A stretch of 5,604 bases of DNA from Stomatobaculum longum (GTDB taxonomy: Bacteria > Bacillota > Clostridia > Lachnospirales > Lachnospiraceae), in NCBI GenBank assembly GCA_905370385.1, contig CAJPKN010000099.1, forward strand, positions 1-5,604, read 5' to 3'. Made by a program: the position numbers and the translations under genes. This document shows positions 1-5,564 of this stretch, in pieces. Position 1 is the first letter of the stretch. Every line of letters begins with the position of its first letter. Below the pieces are notes generated by a model that saw nothing but the letters and a program-made list of their open reading frames with translations, was not told the DNA's origin and made no database searches.

Positions 1-122
1 AGCGCCTCCGCGACATAGCCGCCCACGCCGCCGAGTCCGAAAATCGCGACGCGGGATGCCTTGAGTCTCTCCATGGCCGGAACACCGAGCAGGAGCTGGG
101 TTCTTGAAAACTGATTTAACAT
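1..122 (-). CDS. tcdA: tRNA threonylcarbamoyladenosine dehydratase TcdA, N-terminal part (cut by window edge)
   Basis: Only the first 40 codons are present; the rest lies beyond the left edge. The N-terminus (MLNQFSRTQLLLG) followed by a Rossmann nucleotide-binding loop GLGGVG at residues 29-34 is typical of the E1-like ThiF/MoeB superfamily and specifically of TcdA (formerly CsdL/YgdL). Known members use ATP to dehydrate and cyclise the t6A base at position 37 of ANN-decoding tRNAs, giving ct6A. The ATG overlaps the stop of the upstream large-subunit hydratase gene by 7 nt. A GGAGG site lies inside that gene, 4 nt before the ATG, so translation is probably coupled. No separate promoter is visible, so it is likely the last-seen member of the minus-strand operon. 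It could be another ThiF-family adenylyltransferase, but the first 20 residues favour TcdA. Confidence 0.85.
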   Translation of the reverse strand, partial: MLNQFSRTQLLLGVPAMERLKASRVAIFGLGGVGGYVAEA

Positions 123-1363
123 GCTGCCTCCGTGAGTCTGCCCGTGAGTGCGGAAGCTGCCGCACTCTTCGGGGACGCGAGATAAATCTCCACCTTGGAG
201 CTTCCCATTCTGCCGAGGAAATTGCGGTTGTTGGTCGCGACTACGCGCTCCCCGTCCGAGAGTATGCCGCCGGTTCGCCCGCAGCAGAGGCCGCAGGACG
301 GGTGGGTAATCATGGCGCCCGCCGCCGAGAGCGTTGCCAGCGTGCCGTTTGCCTCTGCCTCTTCCCATATCTTTCGGGAGGCCGGGGTCACTATGAGTTT
401 CACAAAGGGCGCAATGTGCTTGCCCTTCAGCACCTCCGCGGCCGCCATCAAGTCCTCAAGCCGTCCGTTTGTGCAGGAGCCGAGGAATACCTGGTCAATG
501 GTCACGGGTTCCAGGTCGCGAATTGCTGCGACATGGTCCACATTCGAGGGCAGTGCCATGACAGGCACGAAGTCCTCGGCGCGGTACCGGAGCACCTTTT
601 CGCAGGGCGCATCCGCATCGCCCGCCAGGGCACGCTCTGCGTCCGTGAGCTCGATGCCGAGATATTCCGCAGTCTTCTCATCCGGCGCAAAGAGCGCGCA
701 CTTTGCCCCGGCCTCAATTCCCATATTTGCCATGGTCATGCGGGAGGAAAGGCTCATGGCCTCCACCGTGTCGCCGGTGAACTCGAGCGCGCGGTAGGTT
801 GCGCCCGCCGCCGTGAGGTCGCCGATGATGCGAAGTATCACGTCCTTGGACATCACATTCGCCGGGAGCTCGCCGTTAATCTCAATCCGTATGGTCTCCG
901 GCACGCGGAGCCAGATTTCGCCGGTGCCGAGCACCGCCGCCATCTCCGTGTAGCCGATGCCGGTCGAAAACGCGCCGACACAGCCGTAGGTTGTCGTATG
1001 GCTGTCCGTTCCGAAGACCAGGTCACCCGGCTTTACATAGCCCGCCTCGGTCATGAGCTGGTGGCAGATGCCGTCGCTCCGGTGCAAATTCGGGACGCCG
1101 TACTTTGCCGCAAACTCGTTCGAGAGCTTATAGGCTCTGATATCGTCAACCTGACTTGCCGGTACCAGATGGTCGCAGATAATCACGACCTTCTCGGGAT
1201 CCCAGAGCTTTTGAAAGCCCATCTCTTCAAATTTGGCCGCGATGAAGGGCATCATGATGTCGTCCAGCATCACGCGGTCCGCGCCGACTGTCACAATGTC
1301 GCCGGGCTTCACCGCGTGCCCGACCTTTGCGGCAATCAGCTTTTCAATCATTGTCATTTTCAT
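116..1363 (-). CDS. leuC: 3-isopropylmalate dehydratase-family large subunit, second copy (LeuC/DmdA/homoaconitase-like)
   Basis: A complete 415-residue catalytic subunit of a two-subunit [4Fe-4S] hydro-lyase, the length expected for free-standing LeuC-type subunits (about 415-425). Family marks in order: DHLVP at 64-68, GICHQ at 98-102, the TDSHT active-site stretch at 119-123, GSCTNGR at 295-301, and PSCGLCCG at 356-362. C297, C357 and C360 are the expected cluster ligands. The family dehydrates and rehydrates 2-/3-hydroxy acids (2- to 3-isopropylmalate, citramalate, homocitrate, dimethylmalate); the substrate of this copy cannot be read from sequence. Start: an ATG at 1378 would overlap the small-subunit gene, and one at 1357 is possible. 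The ATG at 1363, 1 nt after the upstream TGA, is preferred because its Met-x-Met-Thr-Met start aligns residue for residue with the paralogue at 1865-3118. Only a weak Shine-Dalgarno is present, so coupling to the upstream gene is likely. Its small subunit is the gene directly upstream. Confidence 0.9.
   Translation of the reverse strand: MKMTMIEKLIAAKVGHAVKPGDIVTVGADRVMLDDIMMPFIAAKFEEMGFQKLWDPEKVVIICDHLVPASQVDDIRAYKLSNEFAAKYGVPNLHRSDGICHQLMTEAGYVKPGDLVFGTDSHTTTYGCVGAFSTGIGYTEMAAVLGTGEIWLRVPETIRIEINGELPANVMSKDVILRIIGDLTAAGATYRALEFTGDTVEAMSLSSRMTMANMGIEAGAKCALFAPDEKTAEYLGIELTDAERALAGDADAPCEKVLRYRAEDFVPVMALPSNVDHVAAIRDLEPVTIDQVFLGSCTNGRLEDLMAAAEVLKGKHIAPFVKLIVTPASRKIWEEAEANGTLATLSAAGAMITHPSCGLCCGRTGGILSDGERVVATNNRNFLGRMGSSKVEIYLASPKSAAASALTGRLTEAAC
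127..131 (-). promoter_or_regulatory. ribosome binding site of tcdA
   Basis: GGAGG on the minus strand, 4 nt ahead of the tcdA ATG and wholly inside the 3' end of the preceding large-subunit gene. It supports the ATG at 122 as the start. Confidence 0.75.
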
Positions 1364-1364
1364 C

Positions 1365-1856
1365 TCAGTTAAGCCCATTTCTCTTCCGCATCGCCTTGAC
1401 CAGTCCGCCCGCATTCAAGATTTCCATGAGATTCTCGGGCAGTGCCGCGATTTTATAGTCCTTGCCGTTTGCGTGTATCTTTTCGCCGACCGTCACCGAA
1501 ATCGTGTCTCCCTCGCGCACTTCATCCGGGAGCTCTCGGCACTCGATTAAGAGAAGGCCGTTGTTAATCGCATTCCGAAAGAAGATGCGCGCAAAACTCT
1601 TTGCGATGACCGCGCGCACGCCGAGCGCCTTCACGACCTCAGGTGCCTGTTCGCGCGAGGAACCGCAGCCAAAGTTCTCGCCGCCCACAATGATATCGCC
1701 GGGCTCTATCCGGCCCGCCAGTTCGGGGCGGAGCGGCGAAAACGCATAGGGCTTCATCTCCGCAATGGTCGGAAAGACCAGATATTCGGTCGGGAGTATG
1801 ATGTCGGTGTCGATATCATCTCCGAGCTTCCAAACTTTTCCCTGAAATTCTTCCAT
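1365..1856 (-). CDS. leuD: 3-isopropylmalate dehydratase-family small subunit, second copy (LeuD-like)
   Basis: A 163-residue swivel-domain subunit, typical in length for the short LeuD class, which pairs with the LeuC-like subunit encoded immediately downstream. Seen in the sequence: GDDIDTD at 12-18, the loop YLVFPTIAEM at 25-34 that sits where known substrate-specificity residues lie, GCGSSREQAP at 63-72 (its Arg binds substrate carboxylate in the family), and KSFARIFFRNAINNG at 86-100. A longer reading begins at a GTG at 1868, but the ATG at 1856 is chosen: a GAGG site sits 6 nt ahead of it, and the first residues then match other small subunits. The gene begins 8 nt after the upstream large-subunit stop. 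It lies in a four-gene small-large-small-large arrangement. Product class is clear; whether the complex is a true isopropylmalate isomerase or a relative is not. Confidence 0.9.
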   Translation of the reverse strand: MEEFQGKVWKLGDDIDTDIILPTEYLVFPTIAEMKPYAFSPLRPELAGRIEPGDIIVGGENFGCGSSREQAPEVVKALGVRAVIAKSFARIFFRNAINNGLLLIECRELPDEVREGDTISVTVGEKIHANGKDYKIAALPENLMEILNAGGLVKAMRKRNGLN

Positions 1857-1862
1857 TTCTCG

Positions 1863-1866
1863 CCTC
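1863..1866 (-). promoter_or_regulatory. ribosome binding site deciding the start of the second small-subunit gene
   Basis: GAGG on the minus strand, overlapping the stop codon of the first large-subunit gene and 6 nt ahead of the ATG at 1856. It argues against the in-frame GTG at 1868, which has no such site. Confidence 0.65.
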
Positions 1867-3118
1867 ACTTTATCAGGCTATCCGCCGTGCAAATTTCACC
1901 CTTGATTGCGCTGGCCGTGACGGTCGCCGCACTCGCAAGGTACACGTAAGAATCCTTGTGACCGGAGCGCCCCTTAAAGTTTCTGGTACCCGTGCTGATC
2001 AGGGTCTCGCCCTCACCGATGACGCCCTGGCAGGAACCCCAGCAGACCGAACAGTTCGGGTTCATCACAATGGCCCCCGCGTCCATAAAGATTTTCAGGA
2101 GACCCTCGCGGAGCGCCTCTTCATAGACCGCGCGGCTCGCCGGCACCACGAGAAAGCGCACGCTGTCCGCAACCTTCCTGCCGCGAAGCAGTTCCGCGCC
2201 CACGCGAAGATCCTCGATTCTGCCGTTGTTGCAGGAGCCGAGGAAGGCCTCGTCAATGGGAATTCCGCTGCATTCCTCCGCCGGGACCACATTGTCAACG
2301 AAATGCGGTTTTGCGACGATCGGGCGAATTTCCGAAAGATCGATTTCAAACACTTCTTCGTAGTCCGCATCCGCATCCGGATTTAAGACAGCAAGCGGCT
2401 CCCTGCCCTGCTCTTTTAAATAGGAGAGAGTCATCTCGTCCACCTCGCAGAGACCGGTCTTTGCGCCGGCCTCGACGCAGAGATTGCAGAGCGCCGCGCG
2501 GTCCGCAATACCGAGGCTTCTAAGTCCCTCGCCGCCGAACTCCATGGCCTTATAATTCGCGCCGTTTGCGCCTATCTTGCCGATGATGGTGAGAATCAGA
2601 TCGCGCGCGTAGACACCTGGGCGCAGCTTGCCGCGGAGCTCGAAGCGCAGGGTCTTCGGCACCAGCACCCAGCTCTGTCCCGTGACCATTGCATAGAGAT
2701 AGTCCGTGCAGCCCACGCCCGTTCCGAAGGCACCGAGCGCGCCGTAGGCGCAGGTGTGCGAGTCCGCACCGAAGATAAACTGCCCCGGGGACACGTACTT
2801 TTCCAGCATAATCTGATGACATACGCCCTCGCCCTCGTAGAAGGCAATGCCGTTTGCGCGCGCAAAATCGCGCATCTTCTTATGAGAGGCCGCCGTCTTC
2901 ACCGAATCCGCCGGTACATTGTGGTCTACGATCCAGACCAGTTTGTCCTTATCCGCAATGCGCGGGTGCTTTAAGTTTTCGTACATGCCGATGGTGAGGT
3001 GGGTTGTGCCGTCGTTTGACATCATATAGTCGAGCGTGACCGTCTCGATATCGCCCGCGTGCACCTCCGGCTTTCCCGCAGCGCGCGCAATGATCTTCTC
3101 TGCCATAGTCATAGCCAT
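1865..3118 (-). CDS. leuC: 3-isopropylmalate dehydratase-family large subunit, first copy (LeuC-like)
   Basis: A complete 417-residue [4Fe-4S] hydro-lyase large subunit. Marks in order: DHNVP at 65-69, GVCHQ at 98-102, GADSHT at 117-122, GSCNNGR at 294-300, and PNCSVCWGSC at 354-363, so C296, C356 and C359 are the expected cluster ligands, with an extra Cys at 363. In the usual SCTNG box the Thr is replaced by Asn here. The stretch around 256-275 (EIDLSEIRPIVAKPHFVDN) resembles the corresponding segment of clostridial and thermophile-type LeuC proteins. The reaction class is reversible dehydration/rehydration of an isopropylmalate-like acid. The start is well defined: TAATG joins the small-subunit stop and this ATG with 1 nt shared, and GGAGG lies 7 nt ahead. 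It is clearly paralogous to the large subunit at 116-1363 but too diverged at protein level to be a recent duplicate. Leucine synthesis is plausible, but leuA and leuB are not in the window. Confidence 0.9.
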   Translation of the reverse strand: MAMTMAEKIIARAAGKPEVHAGDIETVTLDYMMSNDGTTHLTIGMYENLKHPRIADKDKLVWIVDHNVPADSVKTAASHKKMRDFARANGIAFYEGEGVCHQIMLEKYVSPGQFIFGADSHTCAYGALGAFGTGVGCTDYLYAMVTGQSWVLVPKTLRFELRGKLRPGVYARDLILTIIGKIGANGANYKAMEFGGEGLRSLGIADRAALCNLCVEAGAKTGLCEVDEMTLSYLKEQGREPLAVLNPDADADYEEVFEIDLSEIRPIVAKPHFVDNVVPAEECSGIPIDEAFLGSCNNGRIEDLRVGAELLRGRKVADSVRFLVVPASRAVYEEALREGLLKIFMDAGAIVMNPNCSVCWGSCQGVIGEGETLISTGTRNFKGRSGHKDSYVYLASAATVTASAIKGEICTADSLIK

Positions 3119-3594
3119 TATGCTTCCTCCCGATTCAGCGCCGCAATGAGTCCGCCCCGGTCCAGAATTTCCTGCATCTTCTGCGGCAGCTTGGTGCAGC
3201 GGTAATTCTGTCCGCCCACCGTGACTGTGCCGTTCTCGAGGTCGAGCGACAGTTCCTCTCCGGGCTTCACGCGCTCAATCAAATTCTCGCAGACAATAAC
3301 CGGCAGTCCGATATTAATCGCATTTCGGAAGAAGATGCGCGCAAAGCTGTTTGCAAAGACAGCCCGCACACCGAGCGCCTTTAAGACAGCCGGAGCCTGC
3401 TCTCTCGAAGAGCCGCAGCCGAAATTATCGCGCGCCACCACAAAATCACCCGCCTGCACCGCAGTTGCAAAGTTCTCGTCCAGGGACTCAAAGCAGTGCG
3501 GCGCCATCTCCTCAACACTCGGGTACAGGAGGTACTGCGACGCGATAATCTGATCCGTATCCACGTCGCTGCCAAAACAAAATATCTTTCCCAT
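3118..3594 (-). CDS. leuD: 3-isopropylmalate dehydratase-family small subunit, first copy (LeuD-like)
   Basis: A 158-residue swivel-domain subunit that should pair with the large subunit it overlaps by 1 nt. Seen: FGSDVDTDQI at 7-16, the candidate specificity loop YLLYPSVEEM at 21-30, GCGSSREQAP at 59-68, and NSFARIFFRNAINIG at 82-96. An in-frame extension reaches back to 3681, but it would run through the promoter region and adds a basic, non-family N-terminus. The ATG at 3594 has a GAGGAG site just upstream and gives the usual MGKIFCFG-type start. It is the first gene of the minus-strand operon, about 22 nt downstream of a predicted transcription start. Small-subunit-first order is the reverse of the common leuCD order. 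The loop differs from the YLNTTDP form of many bacterial LeuD proteins, so substrate is left open. Confidence 0.9.
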   Translation of the reverse strand: MGKIFCFGSDVDTDQIIASQYLLYPSVEEMAPHCFESLDENFATAVQAGDFVVARDNFGCGSSREQAPAVLKALGVRAVFANSFARIFFRNAINIGLPVIVCENLIERVKPGEELSLDLENGTVTVGGQNYRCTKLPQKMQEILDRGGLIAALNREEA

Positions 3595-3598
3595 GTCT

Positions 3599-3604
3599 CT
3601 CCTC
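3599..3604 (-). promoter_or_regulatory. ribosome binding site of the first small-subunit gene
   Basis: GAGGAG on the minus strand, 4 nt ahead of the ATG at 3594. It supports this start over the longer reading from 3681, which has no comparable site. Confidence 0.7.
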
Positions 3605-3622
3605 TTCCGTTTTTTTCCGCCT

Positions 3623-3651
3623 ATTTTAACATAGCTTTTCAATAGGTTCAA
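3623..3651 (-). promoter_or_regulatory. predicted sigma-A promoter of the hydratase-tcdA operon
   Basis: Reading the minus strand: TTGAAC (3651-3646) as -35, a 17-nt spacer, then TAAAAT (3628-3623) as -10, with TGT directly before it, i.e. an extended -10. Transcription would start near 3616, leaving a leader of about 22 nt. The match (4 of 6 and 5 of 6 to consensus) and ideal spacing make it convincing, though it rests on sequence only. Confidence 0.65.
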
Positions 3652-3654
3652 ACC
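3645..3654. repeat. GGTT-CA-AACC palindrome under both -35 boxes
   Basis: A perfect 4-bp inverted repeat with a 2-nt centre, covering the -35 hexamers of both divergent promoters. It may simply be the product of two overlapping -35 boxes, or it may be a small operator. It is too short to decide. Confidence 0.4.
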
Positions 3655-3675
3655 CTTGCCCATTCGTGATAAAAT
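3647..3675 (+). promoter_or_regulatory. predicted sigma-A promoter of glmS
   Basis: TTCAAA (3647-3652) as -35, 17-nt spacer, TAAAAT (3670-3675) as -10 with TGA directly before it, giving an extended -10. The -35 is only a fair match (4 of 6), compensated by the TG extension. Start of transcription is expected near 3682, a 20-nt leader before the glmS ATG. Confidence 0.6.
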
Positions 3676-3689
3676 ATTCACATTGAAAA

Positions 3690-3695
3690 AGGAGG
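3690..3695 (+). promoter_or_regulatory. ribosome binding site of glmS
   Basis: AGGAGG within an A-rich run, 6 nt ahead of the ATG at 3702. It is close to a perfect anti-16S match and predicts strong translation. Confidence 0.85.
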
Positions 3696-3701
3696 ATTTC
3701 T

Positions 3702-5564
3702 ATGTGCGGAATTGTTGGATACATCGGCAAGCGACAGGCTGCCCCCATTTTGCTGGAGGGCTTGGAGAAGCTGGAATACCGAGGCTATGACTCCGCCGGT
3801 ATTGCCGTCCGGGACGGCGATCGGGAACCTGTTGTTGTCAAGGCCAAGGGGCGGTTGCGCGTCCTCGCAGACAAGACCGACAACGGCCGGGCGCTGGAGG
3901 GTTGCTGCGGCATCGGGCACACCCGCTGGGCAACGCACGGCGTTCCCTCCGAGAGCAATGCACACCCGCATGTCTCTACGGACGGTTCTGTGCTCGCAGT
4001 CCACAACGGCATTTTTGAGAATTATCTGGAAATCCGGGAGAAGCTCTCCCGCCACGACTACCGCTTCTACTCACAGACCGACACCGAGGCAATCGTTAAT
4101 CTGATTGACTACTATTATAAGAAGTATAAGGTGGGCCCAATCGACGCGCTCGCAAAGACTCTGGTGCGCGTGCGCGGCAGCTATGCGCTCGCCGTCATGT
4201 TCCGGGATTACCCGAATCAGATTTACATTGCGAGAAAGGACAATCCGCTGATTGTCGCGCTCGGCGAGGGCGAGAACTTCATCGCCTCGGATCCCTCCGC
4301 CTGCTTAAAGTACACACGCCGCGTCTGCTACATCGACAATCTCGAAATGGGCTGCGTCACCGCGGAGGGCGTGACCTTCTATGACTTAAACGGCGATGTG
4401 GTCGAGAAGACGCCGGTGTTAATCGACTGGGATGAGTCCGCGGCCGAGAAGGGCGGCTACGAGCACTTCATGATGAAGGAGATTCACGAGCAGCCGAAGG
4501 CCATCGCGGATACCTTCCGCGCCTACTTATGCGGCGAAACCGAAGGGGAAAAGCTCGACTACCATGTGGATCTCGCGAAGCTCGGTCTCAGCGACGAATT
4601 GATTCGCGGCTTCAACGGCATTACCATCATAGGCTGCGGCTCCGCCTACCATGTCGGCGTGACCGCCCAGTACGTGATTGAGGACCTCGCAAGGCTCCCG
4701 GTCCGCGTTGAGTTCGCCTCGGAATATCGCTACCGACACCCGGTCATTGACCCGAACAATCTGGTCGTCGTAATCAGCCAGTCGGGCGAAACCGCCGACA
4801 CGCTCGCGGCAATGCGTGAGGCGAAGGCCCATGGCTTAAAGACCCTCGCCATCGTAAACGTAATCGGCTCCCTCATTGCTCGCGAAGCGGACTTTGTGCT
4901 CTACACCTATGCGGGCCCGGAGATTTCGGTTGCGACCACCAAGGCTTACTCGACCCAGTTGATTGGCACTTACATGCTTGCCATCTGTCTCGGCAAGGCA
5001 CGCGGCCTGATTGACGAGCGCGAAGAGCAGCGCATGCTCGCCGAGATTGCGGCCCTGCCTGAAAAGGTACAGCGCATCATTGACGACAAGGAACGCCTCC
5101 AGTGGTTCGCCGCAAAGTTCAGCAACGCGAAGGATGTCTTCTTTATCGGCAGAGGCATAGACTACGCCATCTGCATGGAAGGCAGCCTCAAGATGAAGGA
5201 AATCAGCTACATTCACTCTGAGGCCTACGCGGCAGGAGAGTTAAAGCACGGTACCATAAGCCTGATTGAGGACGGCACCCTGGTAATCGGCGTGCTCACC
5301 CAGTCCGAGCTCTACGAGAAGACGCTGTCTAACCTCATCGAAGTGAAGAGCCGCGGCGCCTACCTCATGGGACTCACAAGCTCCGGGAATTACGACATTG
5401 AAGACACGGTGAACTTTGCCTTCTTCCTCCCGAAAACCGACGAACGCTTTGCCGACAGCCTCGCGGTCATTCCGCTTCAGCTTCTCGGCTACTACCTCGC
5501 GGTTTCGAAGAGTCTCGATGTCGATAAGCCGCGAAATCTCGCAAAGTCCGTGACCGTCGAATGA
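3702..5564 (+). CDS. glmS: glutamine--fructose-6-phosphate aminotransferase (isomerizing), GlmS
   Basis: A complete cytosolic enzyme of 620 residues, slightly longer than the usual 600-612. It converts fructose-6-phosphate and glutamine to glucosamine-6-phosphate and glutamate, the committed step to UDP-GlcNAc and the cell wall. N-terminal class II glutamine amidotransferase domain: the catalytic Cys is residue 2 (CGIVGYIG, exposed when Met is removed), with RGYDSAG at 27-33, GHTRWATHG at 72-80, SNAHPH at 85-90, HNGIFENY at 101-108 and TDTEA at 126-130. Two SIS sugar-isomerase domains follow: GCGSAYHVG at 311-319, SQSGETADT at 359-367 and TTKAYSTQL at 412-420 in the first; GRGIDYAICMEGSLKMKEIS at 483-502 and EAYAAGELKHG at 507-517 in the second. 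The C-terminus LAKSVTVE carries the conserved tail. AGGAGG lies 6 nt before the ATG. It is divergent from the hydratase operon and has a very short leader without the glmS ribozyme. Confidence 0.98.
   Translation: MCGIVGYIGKRQAAPILLEGLEKLEYRGYDSAGIAVRDGDREPVVVKAKGRLRVLADKTDNGRALEGCCGIGHTRWATHGVPSESNAHPHVSTDGSVLAVHNGIFENYLEIREKLSRHDYRFYSQTDTEAIVNLIDYYYKKYKVGPIDALAKTLVRVRGSYALAVMFRDYPNQIYIARKDNPLIVALGEGENFIASDPSACLKYTRRVCYIDNLEMGCVTAEGVTFYDLNGDVVEKTPVLIDWDESAAEKGGYEHFMMKEIHEQPKAIADTFRAYLCGETEGEKLDYHVDLAKLGLSDELIRGFNGITIIGCGSAYHVGVTAQYVIEDLARLPVRVEFASEYRYRHPVIDPNNLVVVISQSGETADTLAAMREAKAHGLKTLAIVNVIGSLIAREADFVLYTYAGPEISVATTKAYSTQLIGTYMLAICLGKARGLIDEREEQRMLAEIAALPEKVQRIIDDKERLQWFAAKFSNAKDVFFIGRGIDYAICMEGSLKMKEISYIHSEAYAAGELKHGTISLIEDGTLVIGVLTQSELYEKTLSNLIEVKSRGAYLMGLTSSGNYDIEDTVNFAFFLPKTDERFADSLAVIPLQLLGYYLAVSKSLDVDKPRNLAKSVTVE

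Noticed and set aside
104..1372. Plus-strand open frame of 422 codons antisense to the second large-subunit gene
   Set aside because: Its product is rich in Arg, His and Cys with no recognisable domain, it has no ribosome binding site, and it lies opposite a clear enzyme gene; long antisense frames are expected in GC-biased coding DNA.
1958..2386. Plus-strand open frame of 142 codons antisense to the first large-subunit gene
   Set aside because: It is a low-complexity Arg/Ala-rich shadow of the real gene with no start signal and no family resemblance.
3595..3681. N-terminal extension of the first small-subunit gene back to 3681
   Set aside because: The added 29 residues are basic and not family-like, they would cross the predicted promoter, and the ATG at 3594 has its own strong ribosome binding site.
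3595..3701. Riboswitch, ribozyme or small RNA in the only intergenic region
   Set aside because: The 107 nt are used up by two divergent promoters and two ribosome binding sites; no stable stem array is visible.
3678..4055. Minus-strand open frame of 125 codons opposite the start of glmS
   Set aside because: It overlaps the strongly supported glmS amidotransferase domain, and no motif is seen; a shadow frame.
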